Assembly (NCBI GenBank): GCA_016705685.1
Contig: JADJLB010000010.1
Span: 526,501-590,500, forward strand
DNA length: 64,000 nucleotides
Direction of reading: 5' to 3'
Source: Propionivibrio sp.
GTDB taxonomy: Bacteria > Pseudomonadota > Gammaproteobacteria > Burkholderiales > Rhodocyclaceae
Shown here: positions 34,528 through 43,655 of the stretch, piece after piece
Layout: each line of letters opens with the position of its first letter
Numbering within the stretch: the first letter of the stretch is position 1
Position numbers and translations under genes: made by a program
Notes under the pieces: generated by a model
What the model was told of the DNA's origin: nothing
The model's database searches: none
What the model saw: only the letters and a program-made list of their open reading frames with translations

Positions 34528-35052
34528 ATGACTTATAGAAGACTTCTCTCGGCACTGCGCTCTGCGCTTACCGGCGCCGCCATGATTCTTGTGATTGGCA
34601 CGGGCACAGCACATGCCGCCGACCAACAACAGGCATCCAACGACGAGCCTTCGCTGCTTGAGCGCTACACGAACCATGCCCAGGATCTGATTCTCAAAGG
34701 TCTGGAGCTGGTCGGCATCAATTATCGCCGCGGCGGTACCGACCCCAACAGCGGCCTCGATTGCAGCGGCTTTGTCCAGACCGTGTTCAAGGATGCTGTG
34801 GGTATCCTTCTGCCACGTACGGCGCACGAGCAAAGCGAAATCGGCAACGTGGTCGACAAAACCGAACTCAAGGCAGGTGATCTGGTTTTTTTCAACACCA
34901 TGCGTCACGCCTTCTCGCATGTCGGCATCTACCTTGGGGACAACCGCTTCCTGCACGCACCGCGCAGCGGTGCTGAAATCCGGGTTGAGGACATGAACCA
35001 GGGTTACTGGATCAAGCGCTACAACGGAGCACGTCGTATCATCGAACGCTGA
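34528..35052 (+). CDS. NlpC/P60 cell-wall hydrolase, exported
   Basis: 174-residue predicted gamma-D-glutamyl-diamino-acid endopeptidase of peptidoglycan stems. A signal peptide (LLSALRSALTGAAMILVIGTGTAHA) is followed by the NlpC/P60 domain: catalytic Cys in GLDCSGFVQTVF, His in FSHVGIYLG, and the third residue in FLHAPRSG. I begin at the ATG at 34528, directly ahead of the signal; a longer frame from 34438 has no SD and adds residues before the signal. Transcribed away from the reductase gene. Stand-alone gene with no obvious operon partner. Confidence 0.9.
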   Translation: MTYRRLLSALRSALTGAAMILVIGTGTAHAADQQQASNDEPSLLERYTNHAQDLILKGLELVGINYRRGGTDPNSGLDCSGFVQTVFKDAVGILLPRTAHEQSEIGNVVDKTELKAGDLVFFNTMRHAFSHVGIYLGDNRFLHAPRSGAEIRVEDMNQGYWIKRYNGARRIIER

Positions 35053-35322
35053 AACGCGCTCTATGGTTTGCCAGGTTGACCGGGACGCGCAAGCGTCCTT
35101 TTGTTTGGCGGGTACTCCGCGATGTCCGTTCACGGCACAGCCGACAGCAAACCGGCGCCAGCTTGCGCTCCCATGGCAACTGAATCAGGATGCGAACATG
35201 CACGCTTTGGGAACGCCACATGACATCGAATCAAGCGCTCAACTTGGCGCATCGAACGCGCAATCCGCCGCCAACGGATATATTTGCATCGTACCCTGGC
35301 ACCAGAACTTCTACTTCCGGCG

Positions 35323-36033
35323 ATGATTCCCTGGCTTGACAGCAACACTGCTTTTCCCTCGCTCGAACTCGCCCTGAGCGAACCGAATGGCCTGCTCTGC
35401 GCGGGAGGCGACCTGTCGCCGCAACGCATCGTTCAAGCCTACCGCCAAGGCATCTTCCCCTGGTTTACCGAGGGCGAACCCATCCTGTGGTGGAGCCCCG
35501 ACCCGCGCATGGTTCTCGTGCCCTCGGAGTTCAGAGTTTCACGATCGCTGCGGCGCACCTTGCGAGCCAGCAAATACCAGGTTCGGCTCGACTGCGATTT
35601 CCGATCCGTCATCGATGCCTGCGCCAGAGCCCGGCGCATTGGCCAGGCCGGCACCTGGATCACCGACGAAATGCAGACTGCTTACTGCACGCTGCATGAA
35701 CTCGGTTATGCCCACTCGGTCGAAGTGTTGTTTGACCACCAACTGGTTGGCGGGCTGTACGGCCTGGCCATCGGTAAAATGTTCTATGGGGAATCGATGT
35801 TCTCGCACGCCACCGACGCCTCGAAAATTGCCCTCGCGCACCTGGTTCGCCTGCTCGATTCACTGGATTTCGGCCTGATCGATTGCCAGATGAACACGCC
35901 GCATCTGGCATCGCTGGGAGCCCGTGAAATACCGCGCCGTGATTTCACGGCCCGATTGCATGAACTCACCGCCTTCGCTCCAATCCGTGGCCGTTGGCCA
36001 GGCGACGGCGCAAATCAGGCGTGGGACTGGTAG
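35323..36033 (+). CDS. aat: Leucyl/phenylalanyl-tRNA-protein transferase
   Basis: N-end-rule enzyme that attaches Leu or Phe from tRNA to proteins with N-terminal Lys or Arg, marking them for ClpAP. 236 residues, typical length. Blocks: [62 protein letters not shown] and the acyl-transfer core [26 protein letters not shown]. Starts at the ATG at 35323 (MIPWLDSN); an in-frame TTG 13 codons upstream is less likely. The 270 bp before it hold no gene that I can support. The second transferase, bpt, follows. Confidence 0.96.
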   Translation: MIPWLDSNTAFPSLELALSEPNGLLCAGGDLSPQRIVQAYRQGIFPWFTEGEPILWWSPDPRMVLVPSEFRVSRSLRRTLRASKYQVRLDCDFRSVIDACARARRIGQAGTWITDEMQTAYCTLHELGYAHSVEVLFDHQLVGGLYGLAIGKMFYGESMFSHATDASKIALAHLVRLLDSLDFGLIDCQMNTPHLASLGAREIPRRDFTARLHELTAFAPIRGRWPGDGANQAWDW

Positions 36034-36130
36034 CATGCTGAGAATTGGGCCAAACTGCCTGAACGCTATATGAGGCGAGTTGGCATCTCGCTTGTATAGC
36101 CGATCAATGTTTACTGGATGACCAACGGCG

Positions 36131-36886
36131 ATGTCTCATCTCAACGACTCCGAACTCCCCTTCTCACTCTTGCAGTTCTACAGCACGGCCGCCTACCCGT
36201 GCAGCTACCTGCCCGGCGAGCGCGCCATGTCCGAGGTGGCCACGCCGACACACCTGATCACGACCGAAGTCTACGGCGAACTGGTACGCAGAGGCTTCCG
36301 ACGTAGCGGTGTCTTCACTTACCGCCCTAACTGCGAAGGCTGCCGCGCCTGCATACCGGTACGTCTGCCGGTCGAACGCTTTGCCCCCAACCGCAGCCAA
36401 CGGCGCTGTCTCAAGGCGCACGCTTCGCTGCACGCCCGCGAACTGCCCCTTATGTATTTCGACGAGCATTACCGCCTCTACTTGCGCTATCAGGCGGCAC
36501 GGCACCTTGGCGGCGGCATGGATCAGGACAATCACGAACAGTATTCGCGTTTCCTGCTGCAAAGCCGCGTGGACAGCCGACTGATCGAGTTCTCCGAGAA
36601 CGGCGAGCTGCGCATGGTTAGCATCATTGACGTGTTGAATGACGGCCTGTCCTCGGTATATACGTTCTACGACCCCGATGTTAAGGGCGTCAGTCTGGGT
36701 TCCTACAACATCCTCTGGCAAATCGCCCAGTGCACGGCAAACAACTGGCCTTACTTGTACCTGGGCTACTGGATACGCGACAGCCGCAAGATGGCCTACA
36801 AGGCCAACTTCCGCCCGATCGAAGGGCTCATCGACGATGCATGGCGTGAATTCGATGCGTCCGACGAAAATGCAGGAAACCGTTGA
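36131..36886 (+). CDS. bpt: Aspartate/glutamate leucyltransferase (Ate1-type)
   Basis: Partner N-degron transferase that adds Leu to N-terminal Asp or Glu. 251 residues. Signature blocks: [15 protein letters not shown] near the N-terminus, the Cys-rich [14 protein letters not shown], and the C-terminal GNAT-like part ([47 protein letters not shown]). The family is Ate1-like but bacterial Bpt uses Leu-tRNA. It lies 97 bp after aat on the same strand, a frequent pairing in proteobacteria, so both arms of the N-end-rule pathway are together here. Confidence 0.96.
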   Translation: MSHLNDSELPFSLLQFYSTAAYPCSYLPGERAMSEVATPTHLITTEVYGELVRRGFRRSGVFTYRPNCEGCRACIPVRLPVERFAPNRSQRRCLKAHASLHARELPLMYFDEHYRLYLRYQAARHLGGGMDQDNHEQYSRFLLQSRVDSRLIEFSENGELRMVSIIDVLNDGLSSVYTFYDPDVKGVSLGSYNILWQIAQCTANNWPYLYLGYWIRDSRKMAYKANFRPIEGLIDDAWREFDASDENAGNR

Positions 36887-37026
36887 GCCTTAGCCGTCTG
36901 TCGAAACAGACCGAACGGCTGCCACAAAAAGAAGAACCCAATCCATGTGTAAATCATCCCGAAACACTCGCCGAAATCGCACCTTGAGCGTACAAAGGCG
37001 TCTGTCTTCATTTCCTGGAATATGAC

Positions 37027-37992
37027 GTGCTGATAAATTGTGTTGCCTACCAAAACGGATCGCGCCTGGCTGATTTGCCGGTCGAGGAAATCAGCGACTA
37101 CCTGACCAAACCGGGCTGCTTCGTCTGGGTGGCTTTGTGCGACGCGACCCCGCAAGAGCTGGACCAGATGAAGGAAGAGTTCAATCTTCACGAACTGGCC
37201 GTGGAAGACGCCCGCCACGGCCACCAGCGCCCCAAGATCGAGGAATACGGCGACTCGGTGTTCGCGGTCATGCACCAGCTGGAACTGGATCAAGGTGAGT
37301 TCAGCGTCAGCGAGGTGAATGTATTCGTCGGACGTAATTTTGTGCTGTCCGTGCGGAACCATAGCAAGCAGCATTTTCTGGCGGTACGCGAACGTTGCGA
37401 GCGCGAACCCCAGTTGCTTGAACATGGGGCCGGGTTCGTCTTTTATGCGCTGATGGATGCCGTGGTTGACCGCTACTTCCCCATCATGGATGGGCTGGAG
37501 TCCGAACTCGAAGAAATCGAGGAGCAAATCTTTGGCCGGAGTTCAGCGCGCAGCAGCATCGAGCAGCTCTACGCCTTGAAGCGCAAAATCACATTCCTCA
37601 AACATGCGGTTGCCCCCCTGATGGAAGCGGCCGGCAAACTGTTCAGCGGTCGCGGGCCAGTCGTGTGCGCCAATAGCCGTGACTATTTCCGGGACGTCTA
37701 TGACCACCTGACCAAGATCAACGCCTCGCTCGACACCATCCGTGACACCATCGGCACGGCCATTCAGGTCAACCTGTCGATGGTAACGATCGAAGAAAGC
37801 GAAGTGAATAAGAAACTGGCGGCCTGGGCCGGAATATTCGCCGTCGCCACCGCCTTTGCCGGCATCTGGGGGATGAACTTCAAGACCATGCCCGAACTGC
37901 AATGGGAATACGGTTATCCCGTGGCGCTCCTGACTATCAGCCTGACCTGTTTCTTTCTCTATACCCGCTTCAAACGCGCCGGATGGCTGTGA
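37027..37992 (+). CDS. corA: Magnesium/cobalt transporter CorA
   Basis: 321-residue CorA channel subunit. A long acidic cytoplasmic domain (DEMKEE-like helices, EDARHGHQRPKIEEYGD) is followed by two C-terminal transmembrane helices with the selectivity motif GMN (WGMNFKTMPEL) in the loop between them, and it ends in a basic tail FKRAGWL. The start is a GTG at 37027 with GGA 7 nt upstream; the nearby ATG is out of frame. About 140 bp separate it from bpt, and the gene is probably monocistronic. Confidence 0.95.
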   Translation: MLINCVAYQNGSRLADLPVEEISDYLTKPGCFVWVALCDATPQELDQMKEEFNLHELAVEDARHGHQRPKIEEYGDSVFAVMHQLELDQGEFSVSEVNVFVGRNFVLSVRNHSKQHFLAVRERCEREPQLLEHGAGFVFYALMDAVVDRYFPIMDGLESELEEIEEQIFGRSSARSSIEQLYALKRKITFLKHAVAPLMEAAGKLFSGRGPVVCANSRDYFRDVYDHLTKINASLDTIRDTIGTAIQVNLSMVTIEESEVNKKLAAWAGIFAVATAFAGIWGMNFKTMPELQWEYGYPVALLTISLTCFFLYTRFKRAGWL

Positions 37993-38088
37993 GGAACGGT
38001 CTCACGGGAATTCTGGCGATGTGCCGGCCCGCATTTCCGGCTCAACCACGGACAGTCATCGAGCCGAGCACGGACGAAACTGCGCCAC

Positions 38089-39975
38089 CTAAATAACGAC
38101 TTGCGACCCCAACTCCACCACCCGGTTCGAGGGAATTTTCAAATAAGCCGTCAGGCTGCTGGCGTTGCGGAACATGGCAGAGAAGATCAAGACACGCCAG
38201 TAACTCATTTCCTTGCCAAAGCCGGCAATCAGCGTTTCTCGACCGAGGAAGAAGGAGGTGTCCATCATGTCGAATTCCAATCCGTAATGCGCGCACATTT
38301 CAAGCGCAACCGGAATGTCGGGCTCGTCCTTGAATCCATAATGGACCGTCACCTGCCAAAATCCTTCGTCCAATTTAACTACTTCCACCCGATCCACCTC
38401 GGGCACATAAGGGACGTCGAAGATGCGGATGGTCACAATGACCATCCTTTCGTGCAGTACCTTGAAGTGTTTCAGGCTGTGCAGCATTGACCGCGGCACA
38501 CCCTGCGGTCTGCCAGTCAGGAACACAGCCGTTCCCGGCACTCGCGTTGTTCCGCCTAGCGCAAGGCTGGCGATAAACGGGGCGAGATCGATCGCATCCT
38601 GCCCCAGCTTGATGTGCATCAGCGCACGACCCCGTTTCCAGGTGATCAGCAAGATAAATATGGCGAGGCCAAAGATGATGGGAAACCACCCCCCGTCGAG
38701 AATTTTGATCGAGTTGGCGGAAAAAAATGCCAGATCAATCAACACAAAGGGCAGTACACCAAGGGCAGACCGCCACGGTTGCCACCCCCACAACCAGCGG
38801 GCAACGACAAAGGCCAGGAAATTGGTGATCAGCATGGTGCCGGTAACCGCGATGCCGTAGGCGGCAGCAAGACGACTCGAAGAGCCGAAACCAATAACCA
38901 GCGCAATGACCGAAACGAGGAGCATCCAGTTGATTGCCGGAAGGTAGATCTGTCCAATCTCGCTGTCGGACGTATGCTGCACTTCAAGGCGTGGCGAATA
39001 GCCCAGTTGCATGGCCTGCAAAGTGATCGAAAAAGCGCCCGAAATCACCGCTTGCGAAGCAATGACGGTGGCCGCAGTGGCCAGGCCGACGAGCGGATAA
39101 TGCGCCCAGCCAGGCGCCAGCAGATAGAATGGGTTCTCAATCGATTCCGGCTTGCTTAAAAGCAAAGCACCCTGACCGAAATAATTGATCAATAACGAGG
39201 GAAGAACGAGCGCAAACCAGGCCACCTGGATTGGCTTTCGACCGAAATGTCCCATGTCGGCATACAACGCTTCGCCCCCGGTGAGGACCAGCACCACCGC
39301 ACCAAGCGAGAGAAAACCCAACCCCGGGTCGGCTATCAGGAACGAGACGCCCCAAATCGGGTTAAGCGCCCGCATCACGTTAGGCTCCGCAATGATATTG
39401 ATCGCACCCAGTACCGCCAACACGCCGAACCAGAGCAGCATCACCGGCCCGAACAACTTGCCGACGCTGGCCGTACCGTGGCTTTGAATAATAAACAGGA
39501 AGACCAGGACCACCAGGGCCAGCGGAATGATGTAAGGCTTGAAAGCCGGAGTGATCACCTCCAGGCCCTCGACCGCCGAAAGCACCGAAATGGCTGGCGT
39601 TACCACACCGTCGCCGTAAAACAGTGCGGCCCCGAACAACCCGAGCATGACGATGACCTGATGACCACGCGAGCCTTCCCTGATGTTGCGCAATGCAAGG
39701 GCCATCAAGGCAATGATTCCCCCCTCGCCCTTGTTATCGGCACGCATGATGAACAAGACGTACTTGCCGCTGACCACCACCATCAGCGCCCAGAAAACCA
39801 GCGACAGTATGCCGAGCACGTTTTCCGGCGTAATCGGTACGGGATGGTGCTCGCTGGAAAACACCTCCTTGAGCGCATAGAGCGGACTGGTACCGATGTC
39901 GCCATAGACTACGCCAAGTGCAGCGAGTGCAAGATTGTTGAATCGTGTTTTGTCTGCCGGGCTCGCCTGGGTCAT
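38089..39975 (-). CDS. kup: Low-affinity potassium uptake protein Kup
   Basis: 628-residue K+/H+ symporter with about 12 transmembrane helices and a soluble C-terminal domain. Family blocks: LGVVYGDIGTSPLYALKEVF near the N-terminus, FGAALFYGDGVVTPAISVLSAVEGLE, YADMGHFGRKPIQ and the C-terminal GTAVFLTGRPQGVPRSMLHSLKH. The length matches the E. coli protein (622). It follows kdpE by 109 bp on the same strand. It may therefore be under the control of the adjacent KdpDE pair, an unusual link since KdpDE normally serves the kdpFABC ATPase. Confidence 0.97.
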   Translation of the reverse strand: MTQASPADKTRFNNLALAALGVVYGDIGTSPLYALKEVFSSEHHPVPITPENVLGILSLVFWALMVVVSGKYVLFIMRADNKGEGGIIALMALALRNIREGSRGHQVIVMLGLFGAALFYGDGVVTPAISVLSAVEGLEVITPAFKPYIIPLALVVLVFLFIIQSHGTASVGKLFGPVMLLWFGVLAVLGAINIIAEPNVMRALNPIWGVSFLIADPGLGFLSLGAVVLVLTGGEALYADMGHFGRKPIQVAWFALVLPSLLINYFGQGALLLSKPESIENPFYLLAPGWAHYPLVGLATAATVIASQAVISGAFSITLQAMQLGYSPRLEVQHTSDSEIGQIYLPAINWMLLVSVIALVIGFGSSSRLAAAYGIAVTGTMLITNFLAFVVARWLWGWQPWRSALGVLPFVLIDLAFFSANSIKILDGGWFPIIFGLAIFILLITWKRGRALMHIKLGQDAIDLAPFIASLALGGTTRVPGTAVFLTGRPQGVPRSMLHSLKHFKVLHERMVIVTIRIFDVPYVPEVDRVEVVKLDEGFWQVTVHYGFKDEPDIPVALEMCAHYGLEFDMMDTSFFLGRETLIAGFGKEMSYWRVLIFSAMFRNASSLTAYLKIPSNRVVELGSQVVI

Positions 39976-40084
39976 TTCATTTTCCGGTAAATATCTTCAA
40001 ACGAATAATCAGCCGCTTCAGAAATCGCGTGCTTGCGCCGGCCAGGTCTTCTATATGTCATGTGCTTACGAACAAGAAACTGCG

Positions 40085-40801
40085 TCATGGCTGAAAGCGG
40101 TAACCGACAGCGGTTTCGGTTAACAGGTATTTTGGCTGGGTTGGATCGTCTTCAAGCTTCTGTCGCAGATGCCCGACATAGACACGCAGATAGTGGCTGC
40201 TCTCGACGCTGGACGGCCCCCACACTTCACGCAACAGATGGCGCTGCGTAATGACCTTGCCGGTATTGGCCAGCAACACACAGAGCAGGCGATATTCAAT
40301 GGGCGTCAGATGCAAAACAACGCCTTTCCTGGTCACTACACGACGCGCGAGATCGACCAGAACATCGCCAAATTCGACGATCGGCGAGGCATCATCGCCG
40401 CTTCGGCTCTGACGTCGCAACAAGGCACGCGAACGCGCCCGCAATTCACCGACGCCAAATGGCTTGGTCAGGTAGTCGTCGGCACCGGCGTCAAGCGCTT
40501 CGATCTTGTCCTGCTCAAGCGAACGCGCCGAAAGGACCAGGATCGGCACATCCGACCAGCCGCGCAGATTTCGGATGAAGTCGATTCCATTGCCATCGGG
40601 CAAACCGAGGTCGAGTACCACCAGGTCGGGCTTGTGGTTTCCCGATTCAATTAAACCTTGCGCCGAAGTGGCCGCCTCAACTACGCGGCATCCCTCTTCT
40701 TCCAAGGAAGTCCGCACAAAACGGCGAATTTGTTTTTCGTCTTCGACGATGATGACCGTCGGCGATCGATCACTTTCGCGATCACTTGAAATTCCGCTCA
40801 T
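40085..40801 (-). CDS. kdpE: Response regulator KdpE-like (OmpR family)
   Basis: 238-residue OmpR/PhoB-class regulator. Receiver domain with VIIVEDEK, phospho-Asp in LVVLDLGLPDGNG and Lys in DDYLTKPFG; C-terminal winged helix with LTPIEYRLLCVLLANTGKVITQRHLLREVWG and YLRVYVGHLRQKLE, which are characteristic of KdpE. The ATG at 40801 overlaps the kdpD stop (ATGA), which decides the start against a much longer upstream frame. Downstream is kup. No kdpFABC genes are present in the window. Confidence 0.93.
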   Translation of the reverse strand: MSGISSDRESDRSPTVIIVEDEKQIRRFVRTSLEEEGCRVVEAATSAQGLIESGNHKPDLVVLDLGLPDGNGIDFIRNLRGWSDVPILVLSARSLEQDKIEALDAGADDYLTKPFGVGELRARSRALLRRQSRSGDDASPIVEFGDVLVDLARRVVTRKGVVLHLTPIEYRLLCVLLANTGKVITQRHLLREVWGPSSVESSHYLRVYVGHLRQKLEDDPTQPKYLLTETAVGYRFQP

Positions 40802-42363
40802 GACCGACGTTCGCCTTCCTGAGGCAACTCTTCCGCCACGATCACTGGCGGTACGCCCAGCGGCAGGGTGAACGTCATGCAGGCACCGCCCTGCTGACGA
40901 TTTGCTGCACTGATCGAGCCGGCATGCGCTTCGACAATGGCACGGCAAATGGCCAGTCCCAAACCGACGCCCGGTTTGGAAGCCTGAAGATTGCCCCGGG
41001 CAAACATCTCAAACACAAGCTTATCGCCATCGACGGCAAACCCGGTGCCGTGGTCGGCGACCGTCACTTCAACGCAAGCATTTCGCGCTCGCACGGCGAT
41101 CTCGATGGGCGATGCGGGTGCGGAATACTTCGCGGCATTGTCCAACAGGTTGCAGAACACCCTTTCAATCAATACGGCATCGAACTCGATCAAGGGCAGA
41201 TCCTTTGCCAGCGACACTTTGACCGGGTGTTCAACCAAGGCGCGACCGAGCAGTTTGATGCTCGAGCCGATCACCTCCTCTATCGGTTGCCACTCCTTAT
41301 GCAAAGTGACTTCGCCGGCGTGCAATCGGGCCATATCCAATAGATTGCCAACCAGTCCGGCCAGACGTTCGGCCTGTTCGCGTATCGCTTCGGCCGACTC
41401 GAGTGCCATGGCGCTCAGCGGTGGCTTACTCACCGCCAGCGAATCCGCCAGGCCGACCAACGCCGTCAGCGGAGTGCGCAGATCGTGCGATAGCGCGGAG
41501 AGTATCGAACTGCGCAAACGCTCCGAAACGACTTGAACCTGTGAGCGCTGCGCAACATCAACGTAGTGCACCCGTTCGACGGCGATGGCCACCAGCGAAG
41601 CCATCGTTTCCAGCCGCTCGCGCTGGTCGAGCAGGGTTTTCGGATTTACTCCCGTGGGTGCCAGGGCAACCACGCCGCGCACGCGCATCGGTGCCTTCAG
41701 TGGCAGGTAGAGGGCGGCAAAACCGCTGTCGGCCAGTTGTTCGCAGGTAACAGGGATGCCCTTTTCAAAGGCCATGATCACCAAGCGTGGTTCGATCTGA
41801 AACTGTGCGGGTTCACTGTCGTGGCAGGGATGCAGTTCGCCTGCACTGTCGGGCAGCAAAATCATGGCCTCGGCGTTCAATAAGCGTTGCAGGAAGTTCC
41901 GCGTGATTCTGGCGACCTGCTCGATCATCAACGCACCGGAAAGCTCGCGCGCCATTTCGTAGAGCGCCCGGGTGCGCATCGCTTCGATAGCCGAATCCTC
42001 GGCCTGTTGCCGAAGGCCGGCGGTCAATTGCCCGGTGATGATCGCCACGACGAGCATGACGCCAAAGGTGACCAGATATTGGCCGTCATGAACGACGAAG
42101 GAAAAGCGCGGTGGAACAAAGAAGAAATCGAAAAGCCCGACGCTGAGAAAAGCGGCCAGCAAAGCGGAAGACAATCCGAGGCTGACGCCAATGAGCAGTA
42201 CCGTGAGCAGAAACAACATCACGATATTGGCCAGATCCAGATACCTCAACAACGGCGTAGCCAGCAATGTTGTACCGGCGCACGCCAGCACAGCCAGAGT
42301 CAGTCGCTTCCAGGCGGCCAATGAATAGGCTGGATTGGTGCGCAATGTTGAAATGAACCACAT
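40798..42363 (-). CDS. kdpD: KdpD-like sensor kinase lacking the N-terminal KdpD/Usp region
   Basis: 521-residue histidine kinase corresponding to the C-terminal two thirds of KdpD. It begins almost at once with the DUF4118 four-helix membrane block (LTLAVLACAGTTLLATPLLRYL, then VMLFLLTVLLIGVSLGLSSALLAAFLSV, ending FFFVPPRFSFVV). A GAF-like domain and the kinase core follow (SALSHDLRTPLTALVGLADSL, N-box LLDNAAKYS, G-box GLGLAICRAIVEAHAG). Full-length KdpD (about 895 residues in E. coli) carries an extra N-terminal KdpD and UspA-like region of roughly 390 residues. It is absent here, and no remnant is visible upstream of 42363. Coupled to kdpE by an ATGA overlap. Confidence 0.9.
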   Translation of the reverse strand: MWFISTLRTNPAYSLAAWKRLTLAVLACAGTTLLATPLLRYLDLANIVMLFLLTVLLIGVSLGLSSALLAAFLSVGLFDFFFVPPRFSFVVHDGQYLVTFGVMLVVAIITGQLTAGLRQQAEDSAIEAMRTRALYEMARELSGALMIEQVARITRNFLQRLLNAEAMILLPDSAGELHPCHDSEPAQFQIEPRLVIMAFEKGIPVTCEQLADSGFAALYLPLKAPMRVRGVVALAPTGVNPKTLLDQRERLETMASLVAIAVERVHYVDVAQRSQVQVVSERLRSSILSALSHDLRTPLTALVGLADSLAVSKPPLSAMALESAEAIREQAERLAGLVGNLLDMARLHAGEVTLHKEWQPIEEVIGSSIKLLGRALVEHPVKVSLAKDLPLIEFDAVLIERVFCNLLDNAAKYSAPASPIEIAVRARNACVEVTVADHGTGFAVDGDKLVFEMFARGNLQASKPGVGLGLAICRAIVEAHAGSISAANRQQGGACMTFTLPLGVPPVIVAEELPQEGERRS

Positions 42364-42843
42364 GGACAGATTGCCTTCTGGTCAAGAACACGATAACCAA
42401 TCAACTCTTCTGGAAACGCCAAAAGATTGCGCAATTGTCCTGCGGTGTGAGTAAAAAAGGTGTAAAGAATCAATCCGCCGCCCACTTGTTCGGGCAATTT
42501 TTGGATCGGTGGGCTTGGACTTGCGACTTGAGCTGTGGCGAAACCACTTGGACGCGCATTGTTGGGAATGCGCGAACCAGTAATTGGTCGCATGCTGCTG
42601 ACGATTACAGCGGACGTTTCTCTTGATTCAGTCGTCGCAACCGCAACAGTTCTTTGGCGTCAATGCCAATCAAGATCGCCACGCTGAATATGGGAACTGA
42701 TTACGCTGCTGGCTTCAGTCGCGAATCTTACGCGCCAACTCATACGCAATTTTCATATGCATTTCCCGACCTCCCAAGCTCAACTTTTCGCAAGCCTGTA
42801 CCCGTACGTCGTTGATGCTTGCAACCGAAGATTCTTCAACCCA
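42364..42843. other. Intergenic region between kdpD and the nar operon end
   Basis: 480 bp with no standard gene. One feature deserves note: on the minus strand GGGAGG lies 7 nt before an ATG (42762) that opens a 15-codon frame, MHMKIAYELARKIRD, ending at 42715. A second short frame further on reads IGIDAKELLRLRRLNQEKRPL and stops near 42610. They may be a leader peptide or relics of a decayed gene. The kdpD promoter is expected in the part nearest 42363. Confidence 0.4.
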
Positions 42844-43644
42844 TCACGATTTCAGGGGAGTATTCACCGATTCGAGAGCGACCCCAGCGATTACCGCCTG
42901 ATCGGCCAGGCGGTGCAAATATTGCTGCAAGACGGTGACGTAGGCTTGTTGCCGCAGGGCGACGGCCACCGCGCCACGGACCGTCTCGAACGCTTGCTCC
43001 GTGCCGGCTTCGCGTGCAAGCACTTCAACCACATGAAAGCCAAAACGGCTGTGCACCAGGCGCGGAAGCACGCCCACCTCGGCATGCCCGAACAGCTCTT
43101 TGGAAAATTCCGGCGCGCAGTCCGAGGCCTTTAGCCAGCCCAGGTGACCGCCTTCCGCACCGCTGGGGCAGTTCGACAAGGTGCTGGCGGCTTGGGCAAA
43201 CCGGTCTTCCGCCTTGTCGCCGTCGTGACAGCGGACATCAAGCAAACAGGTTTCGGCACGATTGCGCAACGCCACCACATCGACTCCCGGCGTGACGGCG
43301 AACAGGATGTGCCGGGCATTGACGCGCTCACCCGTGGCGTACAGCGCCTGGTGCGCCGCGTAATGGCGTCTACACGCTTCTTCCGAAGGTTCGGGGACAG
43401 TCAGGCTCTGCTCCAGCAAAGCCTCAATGGCGCTACTGGCCGCCTCGCTCAGTACGCCATCGGAACCCGGCGTATCGCTTTCGGGTAACAGGCCGCAGGT
43501 CATCGCTGCCTGGCGCAGCAGTTCGGAACAGGCGCGCTGCCGCAGTTCATCGGCAGACAGCAGGTCCTCTGCCGTATTGAGCGCGACGCCATTGACGCTG
43601 GCAATCTCCTGCGTTGCCGCGGCTGTGTTATGCACCATGGCCAT
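42844..43644 (-). CDS. PpiC-type peptidyl-prolyl isomerase of the nar operon
   Basis: 266-residue parvulin-type isomerase. An N-terminal helical half (LLSADELRQRACSELLRQAAMTCGLLPE) precedes the rotamase domain: NARHILFAV, FAQAASTLSNCPSGAEGGHLGWLKASDCAPEFSKELFG and RFGFHVVEVLARE. No signal peptide, so it is cytoplasmic. GGGAG 6 nt before the ATG at 43644 chooses this start; a longer frame would overlap narI in another register. It lies 11 bp after narI and is the last gene of the operon. A parvulin in this place is known from other nar clusters, for example Pseudomonas, and is presumed to assist reductase maturation. Confidence 0.9.
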   Translation of the reverse strand: MAMVHNTAAATQEIASVNGVALNTAEDLLSADELRQRACSELLRQAAMTCGLLPESDTPGSDGVLSEAASSAIEALLEQSLTVPEPSEEACRRHYAAHQALYATGERVNARHILFAVTPGVDVVALRNRAETCLLDVRCHDGDKAEDRFAQAASTLSNCPSGAEGGHLGWLKASDCAPEFSKELFGHAEVGVLPRLVHSRFGFHVVEVLAREAGTEQAFETVRGAVAVALRQQAYVTVLQQYLHRLADQAVIAGVALESVNTPLKS

Positions 43645-43655
43645 ACCCGACTCCC

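Noticed and set aside
35053-35322. Search for tRNA genes and other RNA genes in the larger gaps, this one included
   Set aside because: No cloverleaf with a conserved T-arm and acceptor stem could be recognised by eye in any gap.
36892-36920. Hairpin (AGCCGT/ACGGCT with an inner CTGT/ACAG) after bpt considered as a terminator
   Set aside because: No T-run follows on the plus strand and the stem is bulged, so I could not support a terminator call.
40802-40948. N-terminal extension of kdpE by 49 codons
   Set aside because: It lies in kdpD in another frame, is Cys/Arg-rich without domain character, and the ATGA overlap gives a better start.
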